Shown here in pieces: positions 12,810 to 22,731 of a stretch of 64,000 nt of DNA (within the stretch, counting starts at the first letter, position 1; the number at the start of each line of letters is the position of its first letter). The notes beneath the pieces are model-generated. The model was not told the origin of the DNA, did no database searches, and saw nothing but the letters and a program-made list of their open reading frames with translations. The translations under genes were made by a program, and so were the position numbers. Origin of the DNA: Erpobdella octoculata (taxonomy: Eukaryota; Annelida; Clitellata; Hirudinida; Erpobdellidae); NCBI GenBank assembly GCA_963978895.1, contig OZ022246.1:12176820-12240819 (forward strand). The letters run 5' to 3'.

Positions 12810-12853
12810 TATATGTATAAATATATATATATATATTTATACATATATATGTA

Positions 12854-13788
12854 TCTATATATATAAATGAACATGTCCTGACTGACTGACTGACTGACTG
12901 ACTGACTGACTGACTGACTGACTGACTGACTGACTGACTGACTGACTGACTGACTGACTGACTGACTGACTGACTGACTGACTGACTGATGACTGACTGA
13001 TAATCAACGCCGAGCTCAAACGCCTCATCCTAAGAACCTGAAATTTGGAACTTATATTACTTTTATAGCGTAAACATCCGCTAAGAAAGGATTTTTGAAA
13101 TTTTGGTTTTCAGGACCTCAAATGTGGGATGGAAAAAAGGTTTCTTTGGTTTTTAAAGTAACTCCTACTCAAAAACTGTAAATGCTACAGATGTCAAAAT
13201 TAGTATTTAGTATTTACTCAAAAAATAATGATATAAGTGTTTCAACATTTTTTAAAAAATTTGGTTTCCAGGACCTCAAATGTGGGGTGGAAATAAGGGT
13301 TATTTGATTTCAAAATAACTGCTACTCAAAAACTGTAAGTGCTACAAATGTAAAAATTAGTATTTTGAAGGTTTGTGCCGGTTAAAAGTAGCTAAGTCCA
13401 GTTTATCACCGGTTGGGCCAAGCCGTTGTTTTAGAGTCTTCACACGGGCCAGGCCAAACCTTAAATTAAAGTGGGACGGGCCGAGGTTTTTCACCAAGTA
13501 TATAGATATTTTAGTGATTTTAGGGTCTTCAGTTGGGCCGGGCCAAACCTGAAGTCAAGGTGGGACGGGCCGAAGTTTTTCATCAAGTATATAGAACTTC
13601 TAGGCCTGTAAGAATGGGCCGGGCCTAATTCAAACGGGCTGTTCCGGGCCAGGAGTTTAGGTTTTTAAAACGGGCTGGGCTAAGTTGTCGACGGGCCGAG
13701 CCGAGACCTAAAAAATTGATCTCTACTATGGATGCACGGTTCAAACTCTCTAATTTCATGCGAGCGAAGCCGCTACGGGCACTGCTAG
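12854..13788 (+). mobile_element. Helitron family B, chimeric copy B2 from a 979-bp tandem duplication
   Basis: The 5' 240 bp match copy B3 (13833 onward) and the 3' 690 bp match copy B1 (12119-12809), with the join at TTTTTGAAATTTTGG near 13095. The flanking TA-rich spacer is duplicated as well. The (CTGA)n array at 12878-12992 is about five units longer than that of B3. This fits unequal exchange between neighbouring Helitrons rather than an independent insertion. Confidence 0.85.
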
Positions 13789-13832
13789 TATATGTATAAA
13801 TATATATATATATATTTATACATATATATGTA

Positions 13833-15914
13833 TCTATATATATAAATGAACATGTCCTGACTGACTGACTGACTGACTGACTGACTGACTGACTGACTGA
13901 CTGACTGACTGACTGACTGACTGACTGACTGACTGACTGACTGACTGATGACTGACTGATAATCAACGCCGAGCTCAAACGCCTCATCCTAAGAACCTGA
14001 AATTTGGAACTTATATTACTTTTATAGCGTAAACATCCGCTAAGAAAGGATTTTTGAAAATTTTGCTCTTGAGGGGAAAAAACTGGAAAACAAACTTTTT
14101 TCTAAAACAATGTATATCTCGAAAACCAAAAATGAGGAGATTTTGAAATTTGGTATATAGATTCTTTTTGAAAAATAAAAAGATACGTGTTTCACCATTT
14201 TTTGAAAATTTGGCTTCCCGGACCTCAAATGTGGGTTGGAAAATTAAGTTATTTGGTTTTTAAAGTAGCTTTTATTCAAAAACTGTTAATGCTACAGGAG
14301 TAAAAATTAGTATTTAGTTTCTACTCCAAAAATAATGAAATACGTGTTTTAGCATTTTTTGAAAATTTGGTTTCCAGGACTTCAAATGTGGGGTGGAAAA
14401 TAGGGCTAATTGTCTTTTATAGTAACTGCTACTCAAAAACAGTAAATACCACAGATGTAAAAACTATTATTTAGTTTCTTTTCTAAAAATAAAGATATAC
14501 GTGTTTCACCATTTTTTACAAATTTGGTTTCCCGGACCTCAAATGTGGGTTGGAAAATTGGGTTATTTGGTTTTTAAAGTAGCTTCTACTCAAAAACTTT
14601 TAATGCTACAAAAGTAAAAGTTAGTATTTAGTTTCTACTCTAAAAATAATGATATATGGGTTTCACAATTTATTGAAAATTTGGTTTCCAGGACTTAAAA
14701 TGTGGGGTGGAAAATAGGGTTATTTGGTTTTTAAAGTAACTGCTACTCAACAACTGTAATTGCCAAAAATAATGAAATACGTGTTTTAGCATTTTTTGAA
14801 AATTTGGTTTCCAGGACTTCAAATGTGGGGTGGAAAATAGGGCTAATTGTCTTTTATAGTAACTGCTACTCAAAAACAGTAAATACCACAGATGTAAAAA
14901 CTATTATTTAGTTTCTTTTCTAAAAATAAAGATATACGTGTTTCACCATTTTTTACAAATTTGGTTTCCCGGACCTCAAATGTGGGTTGGAAAATTGGGT
15001 TATTTGGTTTTTAAAGTAGCTTCTACTCAAAAACTTTTAATGCTACAAAAGTAAAAGTTAGTATTTAGTTTCTACTCTAAAAATAATGATATATGGGTTT
15101 CACAATTTATTGAAAATTTGGTTTCCAGGACTTAAAATGTGGGGTGGAAAATAGGGTTATTTGGTTTTTAAAGTAACTGCTACTCAACAACTGTAATTGC
15201 CACAGATGTAAAAATTAATACTTAGTATCTACTCAAAAAAAAAGATATACGTGTTTCATCATTTTTTGGGTTATTTGGTTTTTAAAGTAGCTGCTACTCA
15301 AAAACTGTTTATGCTACAGAAGTAAAAATTAGTATTTAGTTTCTACTCCAAAAATAATGAAATACGTGTTTTAGCATTTTTTGAAAATTTGGTTTCCAGG
15401 ACCTCAAATGTGGGGTGGAAATAAGGGTTATTTGATTTCAAAATAACTGCTACTCACAAACTGTAAGTGCTACAAATGTAAAAATTAGTATTTTGAAGTT
15501 TTGTGCCTGTTAAAAGTAGCTAAGTCCAGTTTATCATCGGCCGGGCCAAGCCGTTATTTTAGAGTCTTCACACGGGCCAGGCCAAACCTTAAATCAAAGT
15601 GGGACGGGCCGAGGCTTTTCACTAAGTATATAGATATTTTAGTGATTTTAGGGTCTTCAGTTTGGCCGGGCCAAACCTGAGGTCAAGGTGGGACGGGCCG
15701 AAGTTTTTCATCAAGTATATAGAACTTCTAGGCCTGTAAAAATGGGCAGGGCCTAATTCAGACGGGCTGTGCCGGGCCAGGAGTTCGGGTTTTTAAAACG
15801 GGCTGGGCTAATTTGTCGACGGGCCGAGCCGAGACCTAAAAAAATGATCTCTACTATGGATGCACGGTTCAATCTCTAATTTCATGCGAGCGAAGCCGCT
15901 ACGGGCACTGCTAG
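13833..15914 (+). mobile_element. Helitron family B, long copy B3 with internal 437-bp duplication
   Basis: It has the same termini as B1 (TC start at 13833, CTAG at 15911-15914). The segment beginning TACGTGTTTTAGCATTTTTT at 14341 is repeated nearly exactly from 14778, adding internal units. It has no coding capacity. Frames such as those reading SSSYFKNQITQF arise from the unit repeat. Confidence 0.87.
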
Positions 15915-15917
15915 TAT

Positions 15918-16177
15918 ATATATATATGAATGTTTGTGGGTTAGTTTGTCTATTATAGAAACGGGAAAGCGACCCGGAACGGACAGCGAGTGGGAGCGGG
16001 AATGCGGCCCGGAACGGACAGCGAGCGGGAGCGGGAATGCGACCGGCAGCGGGAAAACGACCGAAAACGGGAAAGCGAACAGGAGTGGGAAAGCAAGTGG
16101 GAAAGGAAACGGGAGAGAAAGAGACAAACATTAGAAAAACCTCTAAAAAACCCGGCAACGCCGGGTATCTCCGCTAG
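15918..16177 (+). mobile_element. Helitron family A short copy
   Basis: It starts in a TA tract with ATGAATGTTTGTGGGTTAG, has a purine-rich minisatellite, and ends CCCGGCAACGCCGGGTATCT, CCGCTAG, then T. The same short form occurs nested at 42431-42768 and 49356-49688. Confidence 0.85.
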
Positions 16178-16261
16178 TACATACATAAACGCACACACAG
16201 ACACACATACATGCACATACACATACATACATACACACATACATACGCACATACATATATA

Positions 16262-16408
16262 TATAGTTCCCGCTCGCTCTCCCGCTCCGCTCATTTTGTG
16301 ACGGATTTCAAAATTTTTTTCTCTATATTTGATTCCCCTTGACTCTCAAGGTTGTGTGAAAATTTCATTACGATCGGATGAATGGTGTAGCAATGCATAA
16401 AGGACATG
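16262..16408 (-). mobile_element. Helitron family A 5'-half fragment
   Basis: It contains CCGCTCCGCTCATTTTGTGA, CTTGACTCTCAAGGTTGTGT and CGATCGGATGAATGGTGTAG in order. Together with the preceding short copy it matches the composite arrangement at 42.4-43.0 kb. Confidence 0.75.
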
Positions 16409-16434
16409 AATATATATATACATATATACATATA

Positions 16435-17230
16435 CTAGCAGTGCCCGTAGCGGCTTCGCTCGCATGAAATTAGAGAGTTTGAACCGTGCATCCATAGTAG
16501 AGATCAATTTTTTAGGTCTCGACTCGGCCCGTCGACAACTTAGCCCAGCCCGTTTTAAAAACCCAAACTCCTGGCCCGGGACAGCCCGTCTGAATTAGGC
16601 CCGGCCCATTCTTACAGGCCTAGAAGTTCTATATACTTGATGAAAAACTTCGGCCCGTCCCACCTTGACTTCAGGTTTGGCCCGGCCCAACTGAACACCC
16701 TAAAATCACTAAAATATCTATATACTTGGTGAAAAACCTCGGCCCGTTCCACTTTGATTTAAGGTTTGGCCTGGCCCGTGTGAAGACTCTAAAATAACGG
16801 CTTGGCCCGACCGGTGATAAACTGAACTTAGCTACTTTTAACCGGCACAAAACTTCAAAATACTAATTTTTACATTTGTAGCACTTACAGTTTTTGAGTA
16901 GAAGCTACTTTAAAAACCAAATAACCCAATTTTCCAACCCACATTTGAGGTCCGGGAAACCGAATTTTCAAAAAATGGTGAAACACGTATCTTTTTATTT
17001 TTCAAAAAGAATCTATATACCAAATTTCAAAAAAAAATTTTAGAAAAATTTTTTAGAAAAAAGTTTGTTTTCCAGTTTTTTCCCCTCAGGAGCAAAATTT
17101 TCAAAAATCCTTTCTTAGCGGATGTTTACGCTATAAAAGTAATATAAGTTCCAAATTTCACGTTCCTAGGATGAGGCGTTTGAGCTCGGCGTTGATTATC
17201 AGTCAGGACATGTTCTTTTATATATATAGA
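16435..17230 (-). mobile_element. Helitron family B, - orientation copy B4
   Basis: CTAG at 16435-16438 is the 3' tip, followed (reading +) by the complement of the GAAGCCGCTACGGGC hairpin, the GGCCC-rich part and a single internal unit. The 5' terminus, the reverse complement of TCTATATATATAAAAGAACA, ends at 17230. The (CTGA)n array is reduced to almost nothing. Confidence 0.87.
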
Positions 17231-17250
17231 TACAAACATTCATTTTTATA

Positions 17251-18899
17251 TATATAGATAAAAGAACATGTCCTGACTGACTGATAATCAACGCCGAGCT
17301 CAAACGCCTCATCCTAGGAACGTGAAGTTTGGAACTTATATTACTTTTATTGCGTAAGCATTACCTAAGAAAGGATTTTTAAAAACTTAGCTTCTGAGGG
17401 GAAGAAACTGGAAAACAAACTTTTTTCTATAACAATGTATATCTCGAAAACCAAAAATGAGGAGATTTTGAAATTTGGTATATGGATTCTTTTTACAAAA
17501 TAAAAAGACACGTGTTTCACCATTTTTTGAAAATTCGGTTTCCCGGACCTCAAATGTGGGTTGGAAAATTGGGTTATTTGGTTTTTAAAGTAGCTGCTAC
17601 TCAAAAACTGTGAATGCTACAGGAGTAAAAATTAGTACTTTGTTTCTACTCCAAAAATAATGAAATACGTGCTTTAGCATTTTTTGAAAATTTGGTTTTC
17701 AGGACTTCAAATGTGGGGTGGAAAATAGGGTTATTTGTTTTTTAAAGTAACTGCTACTCAAAAACTGTAAATACCACAGATGTAAAAATTAGTATTTAAT
17801 TCTAAAAATAATGATATACGTGTTTCACCATTTTTACCAATGCTTTTATTAACTCGTCGTTTCTGTTTCTCTGTCTGTCTGTTTGTTTCTCTGTCTGTCT
17901 GTTTGTTTCTCTGTCTGTCTGTTTGTTTCTCTGTCTGTCTGTTTGTTTCTCTGTCTGTTTCAAATCTTGCAATCAATTTTTGAGTCACTTCCTGATAATA
18001 GATTTTTTTCAAATTTTGCATACATGCTCAAAATAGAAGACAATGCAATATTCAATTATTAGTTTTACAATAAGTCAATTAATTTAGATATTTCGATATA
18101 ATTAAGATATTTCGACTTTAATATAAAATAAAAGAGTAATATAAGAAAAAATTGATTGCAAAATTGTGTTTTAATTACATATAAGAGCATTGGTTTTAAA
18201 AATTCGTTTTTAATTTACTTGTTTACAAATTTGGTTTCCAGGACCTTAAATATGGGGTGGAAAATAGGGTTACTTGGTTTTTAAAGTAACTGCTACTCAA
18301 AAACTGTAAGTGCTACAAAAGTAAAATTAGTATTTAGTTTCTACTCTAAAAATAAAGATATACGTGTTTCACCATTTTTTGAAAATTTGGTTTCCAGGAC
18401 CTCAAATGTGAAGTGGAAAAAGGGTTATTTGATTTTAAAATAACTGCAACTTAAAAACTATAAGTGCTACAGATGTGAAAACTAGTATTTTGAGGTTTTG
18501 TGCCGGTTAAAAGTAGATGAGTTCAGTTTATCACCGGACGGACAGGCTAAGCCGTTATTTCAGGGTCTTCATACTGCCCTGCCCAAACCATAAATAAAGG
18601 TGGGACGGGCCGAAATTTTTGACCAATTAAATAGACATTTTAGTGATTTTAGGGTTTTCAGATGGGCCGGGCTAAACCTGAAGTCAAGGTGGGACGGGCC
18701 GAAGTTTTTCATCAAGTATATAGAACTTCTAGGCCTGTAAAAACTGGCCGGGCCCATATAAGACGGGCCGTGCCGGGCCAGGAATTTCGGTTTTTGAAAC
18801 GGGCTGGGCCAAGTTGTCGACGGGCCGAGACCTAAAAAATTGATCCGTGCAGTACTCTACTATGTATGCACGGTTCAAATTCTCTAATTTCATGCGAGC
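17251..18899 (+). mobile_element. Helitron family B copy B5, 3'-truncated and carrying an insertion
   Basis: It begins at a damaged 5' end (TATAGATAAAAGAACATG) with a minimal CTGACTGA. It has the family body and GGGCCGGGC-rich part, and stops at CATGCGAGC just before the expected hairpin and CTAG. A 0.39-kb repeat with terminal inverted repeats interrupts a unit at 17836-18222. Confidence 0.8.
17836..18222 (+). mobile_element. MITE-like repeat, copy 1 of 3
   Basis: ACCAATGCTTTTATTAACTCG at the left and the reverse complement ACCAATGCTCTTATATG near the right form a short inverted repeat. The repeat continues to TTTTAATTTACTTGT. The Helitron unit GTTTCACCATTTTT|ACAAATTTGG is split at the junction, proving insertion. 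This copy has an expanded (TCTGTCTGTTTGTTTC)n array at 17867-17958. Other copies are at 20069-20395 (+) and 50509-50839 (-). Confidence 0.8.
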
Positions 18900-18904
18900 A
18901 TATA

Positions 18905-19186
18905 TATATATATTCTTTTAGACAAGTTCGATTAAAGATGAGTCTCCATTTAACGGCTTCGAGTTTTATAAAAACTTTCTTGATATTTCAGAACAACATT
19001 TTTTGCCTATTAGAACACGTATTAAGAAAAGTATCAACATTTGAAACCTTCTTTATTTCAGACTTACGGTTATTTATCATTTATGACACATGTTTTTTTC
19101 ATTTTTATTGAAATAATATAAACATAAAAAATAAGTCAATGTATCAAAACACATGCAAAGAACAAAAAATTTCTTTTGAAAATATC
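18905..19186. other. Short non-coding stretch
   Basis: AT-rich sequence between the truncated Helitron and the RING gene. It is downstream of that - strand gene and includes AATAAAAATG-like reverse complements that could act as a polyadenylation signal. Confidence 0.3.
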
Positions 19187-19708
19187 CTAATTTTTGTTTT
19201 CTTCGTTTTCTCGTTCTAATATTTTCATACATTTGTCAATACCCTTATCAATCCATTTAAAAACCGGGATAAAAAGTTCTCGATTACATAAACTTGTTTG
19301 GATACAAATTTTAGCTATCATTTTAGTATGGTAATACCTTGAGACTAATTTCCTTACGTTGTCTAAGTTGTTCATATCATCCATGCAATGTTTGTGATCA
19401 CGAAGTAGAATTAATTTTTCTCTTCTGTTAACATTTCGTACTAAAAAAATGGCATTTGTGAATGGAGTTCTACACAGAGGACATATGTTGGAGTTGTAAT
19501 GCTTGTACAAATCAACTATACACGTGATGCAAAATGTATGGTCACAATTATCAAGAAAAGCAAATCTTCTGCGAGTTTCTTCATAGCAGATAACACATTC
19601 TAAGTTATGAAATACATAAGGGGTTTTCTTGTAAAAAGCAAAACTGCACCAATCCGAGAGGCAGCTAACAAAAGAAGTCATAATCGTACAGTACGTAATA
19701 AATTGCAC
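19187..19708 (-). CDS. Single-exon C3HC4 RING-finger protein (173 aa)
   Basis: A RING finger occupies about residues 37-80. CVIC supplies the first pair, then CDHTFC, then ITC, and finally CPLC. The spacing is C-x2-C-x13-C-x-H-x2-C-x2-C-x13-C-x2-C, a standard cross-brace zinc site of ubiquitin E3 ligases. RRFAFLDNCDHTFC resembles the makorin-type RING, but there are no CCCH zinc fingers. The remaining 90 residues are Lys/Arg-rich and unrecognised. It is intronless and sits between a Helitron relic and a (TA)n tract, so it may be a retrocopy, a captured gene or part of an unidentified element. The first ATG is used. MTSF at residue 10 is an alternative start. Confidence 0.6.
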   Translation of the reverse strand: MQFITYCTIMTSFVSCLSDWCSFAFYKKTPYVFHNLECVICYEETRRRFAFLDNCDHTFCITCIVDLYKHYNSNICPLCRTPFTNAIFLVRNVNRREKLILLRDHKHCMDDMNNLDNVRKLVSRYYHTKMIAKICIQTSLCNRELFIPVFKWIDKGIDKCMKILERENEENKN

Positions 19709-19845
19709 TCAAAATGTCTAGATAGAAAAATTGAACGTTAATTTTCTATTAGTCAAAATGCTCATATTTAAAAATTCGATGTGGTATTACGGACATGACA
19801 GTACAGAAACACTGAAATAAATAACTATTGAATTTAATAAAGAGA

Positions 19846-20004
<159 letters not shown>

Positions 20005-20068
20005 TTGGTCATAATTTTATTTATTTTATTTTTATCTATGTGCTTTGCCATTTCATTGTTTGATTTTT

Positions 20069-20395
20069 ACCAATGCTTTTATTAACTCGTCGTCTCTGTT
20101 TCTCTGTCTGTTTCAAATCTTGCAATCGATTTTTGAGTCACTTCCTGATGATAGATTTTTTTCAAATTTTGCATACACGCTCAAAATAGAAGACAATGCA
20201 ATATTCAATTATTAGTTTTACAATAAGTCAATTAATTTAGTTAATTTTAATTAATTTCGATATTTCGATATAATTAAGATATTTCGACTTTAATATAAAA
20301 TAAAAGAGTAATATAAGAAAAAATTGATTGCAAAATTTGTGTTTTAATTACATATAAGAGCATTGGTTTTAAAAATTCGTTTTTAATTTACTTGT
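20069..20395 (+). mobile_element. MITE-like repeat, copy 2 of 3
   Basis: It has the same left end (ACCAATGCTTTTATTAAC) and right end (GAGCATTGGTTTTAAAAATTC to TTTACTTGT) as copy 1. It lacks the expanded TCTG array and has an extra TTAATTTTAATTAATTTCGA segment. Confidence 0.8.
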
Positions 20396-20655
20396 ATTCG
20401 TCTTTGTTTACGTTTGGTCCTGTACCACCCGGCCTTTTGCTTTTTCTGAAGATGGCTGAAAAAATAGCCGAAACATGCAAGTTAAAAAGTAATAAAGATT
20501 TGTATAATCGGGCGTTCTTTGAACAACTTCGTGAGCTAATTAAATTACGTGAACTATCTCATATAATAGAAAAAGTTTGCAACAAAACATGGTCTATACA
20601 ATTCAACCGAGTCTGTATCGACGAAAAATTAACACCTAATTATTTGAATAATATA
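20396..20655 (+). other. Coding-like remnant, unrecognised
   Basis: An open frame includes MAEKIAETCKLKSNKDLY and continues for about 65 residues with ordinary amino-acid composition, until it runs into the Helitron B6 5' end at 20656. A different short coding-like stretch beginning MEFVFDNKLFLNRF sits beside MITE copy 3 at 50.9 kb. I cannot assign either to a family. It may be a truncated exon. Confidence 0.25.
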
Positions 20656-22307
20656 TCTATATATATAAAAGAACATGTCCTGACTGACTGACTGACTGAC
20701 TGACTAACCTACTGACTGACTGACTGACTGACTGATAATCAACGCCGAGCTCAAACGCCTCATCCTAGGAACGTGAAATTTGGAAATTATGTTACTTTTA
20801 TTGCGTAAGCATCCACTAAAAAAGGATTTTTGAAAATTGTGCTCCTGAGGATAAGAAACTGGAAAACAAACATTTTTCTAAAACAATGTATATCTTGAAA
20901 ACCAAAAATGATGAGATTTTGAAATTTGGTATATGGATTCTTCTTGAAAAATAAAAGGATAACTGTTTTACCATTTTATGGAAAATCGTTTTCCCGGACC
21001 TCAAATGTGGGTTGGAAAATTGGGTTATTTGGTTTTTAAAGTAGCTGCTACTCAAAAACTGTGAATGCTACAGGAGTAAAAATTAGTATTTATTTTCTAC
21101 TCCAAAAATAATGAAATACGTGTTTTAGCATTTTTTGAAAATTTGGTTTCCAGGACTTCAAATGTGGGGTGGAAAATAGGGTTATTTGTTTTTTAAAGTA
21201 ACTGCTACTCAAAAACTGTAAATACCACAGATGTAAAAATTAGTATTTAGTTTCTGTTCTAAAAACAAAGATATATGTGTTTTACCATTTTTTTTAAATT
21301 TGGTTTCCAGGACCTCAAATGTGGGTTGGAAAATAAGGTTATTTGGTTTTTAATGTAACTGCTACTCGAAAACTGTAAATGCTAAAAAGTAAAATTAGTA
21401 TTTAGTTTCTGTTCTAAAAACAAAGATATATGTGTTTTACCATTTTTTTTAAATTTGGTTTCCAGGACCTCAAATGTGGGTTGGAAAATAAGGTTATTTG
21501 GTTTTTAATGTAACTGCTACTCGAAAACTGTAGATGCTACAGGAGTAAAAATTAGTATTTGGTTTCTACTTCAAAAATAATGATATACGTGTTTTACCAT
21601 TTTTTGAAAATTTGGTTTCCAGGATTTCAAATATGGGGTGGAAAATAGGGTTACTTGGTTTTTAAAGTAACTGCTACTCAAAAACTGTAAATGCTAAAAA
21701 GTAAAATTAGTATTTAGTTTCTACTCTAAAAATATTGATATACGTGTTTCACCATTTTTTGAAAATTTGGTTTCCAGGACCTCAAATGTGAAGTGGAAAA
21801 AAGGTTATTTGATTTTAAAATAACTGCTACTCAAAAACTGTAAGTGCTACAGATGTGAAAATTAGTATTTTGAGGTTTTGTGCCGGTTAAAAGTAGATGA
21901 GTTCAGTTTATCACCGGACGGACGGGCCAAGCCGTTATTTTAGGGTCTTCATACTGCCCTGCCCAAACCTTAAATAAAGGTGGGACGGGCCGAAATTTGT
22001 AACCAAGTATATAGACATTTTAGTGATTTTAGGGTGTTCAGACGGACCGGGCTAAACTTGAAGTCAAGGTGGGATTGGCCGAAGGTTTTCATCAAGTATA
22101 TAGAACTTCTAGGCCTGTAAAAACCGGCCGGGCCCATATTAGACGGGCCGTGCCGGGCCAGGAATTTCGGTTTTTGAAACGGGCTGGGCCAAGTTGTCGA
22201 CGGGCCGAGCCGAGACCTAAAAAATTGATCCGTGCAGTCCTCTACTATGTACGCACGGTTCAAATTTTCTAATTTCATGCGAGCGAAGCCGCTACGGGCA
22301 CTGCTAG
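20656..22307 (+). mobile_element. Helitron family B, full-length copy B6
   Basis: The TC start is at 20656, the (CTGA)n array is interrupted by CTAACCTACTGA, and there are about five internal units, two of which are near-identical neighbours (21390-21500 duplicates 21240-21350). The 3' hairpin and CTAG lie at 22304-22307. It is slightly diverged from B1-B3 in the GGGCC-rich part. Confidence 0.87.
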
Positions 22308-22319
22308 TATATATATATA

Positions 22320-22658
22320 CTAGCGGAGGTACCCGGCGTTGCCCGGGGTTTTTAAAGGTTTTTTTAATGCTTGTCTCTCTCGCTCCTGTTTCCTTTCCCG
22401 CTTGTTTTCCCGCTCCCGGTCGCTTTCCCGTTCTTGCTTGCTTTCCGGTTCTTGGTCGGTTTCTTGCTCCCGGTCGCTTTCCCGTTCCCGGTCGGTTTTT
22501 CACTCCAGGCCGTTTTCCCGCTCCCAGACGTTTTCCCGTTTCCGGTTATTTTCCCTCTCCCGTTCGATTTCCCGTTCCGGGTCGCTTTCCCGTTCTCGGT
22601 TGCTTTCCCTTTCCCGCTCAATCTTATGCTTTCAGTTGGCTTTCCGTTCCCGTTCCCG

Positions 22659-22662
<4 letters not shown>
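22320..22662 (-). mobile_element. Helitron family A, - orientation 3' part
   Basis: The CTAG tip at 22320-22323 is only about 12 bp of TA after the end of B6. The hairpin ACCCGGCGTTGCCCGGGG and a diverged CCGGTCGCTTTCCCG minisatellite follow. The 5' half is missing. Confidence 0.82.
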
Positions 22663-22708
<46 letters not shown>

Positions 22709-22710
22709 AA
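22663..22710. repeat. (TA)n followed by (ATA)n, LINE 3' tail
   Basis: About 30 bp of TA is followed by ATAATAATAATAATAAG. Read on the - strand, the latter is the trinucleotide tail following GCGCTATATAAAAACAC, typical of L2-group LINE 3' ends. Confidence 0.75.
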
Positions 22711-22731
22711 GTGTTTTTATATAGCGCCAGA

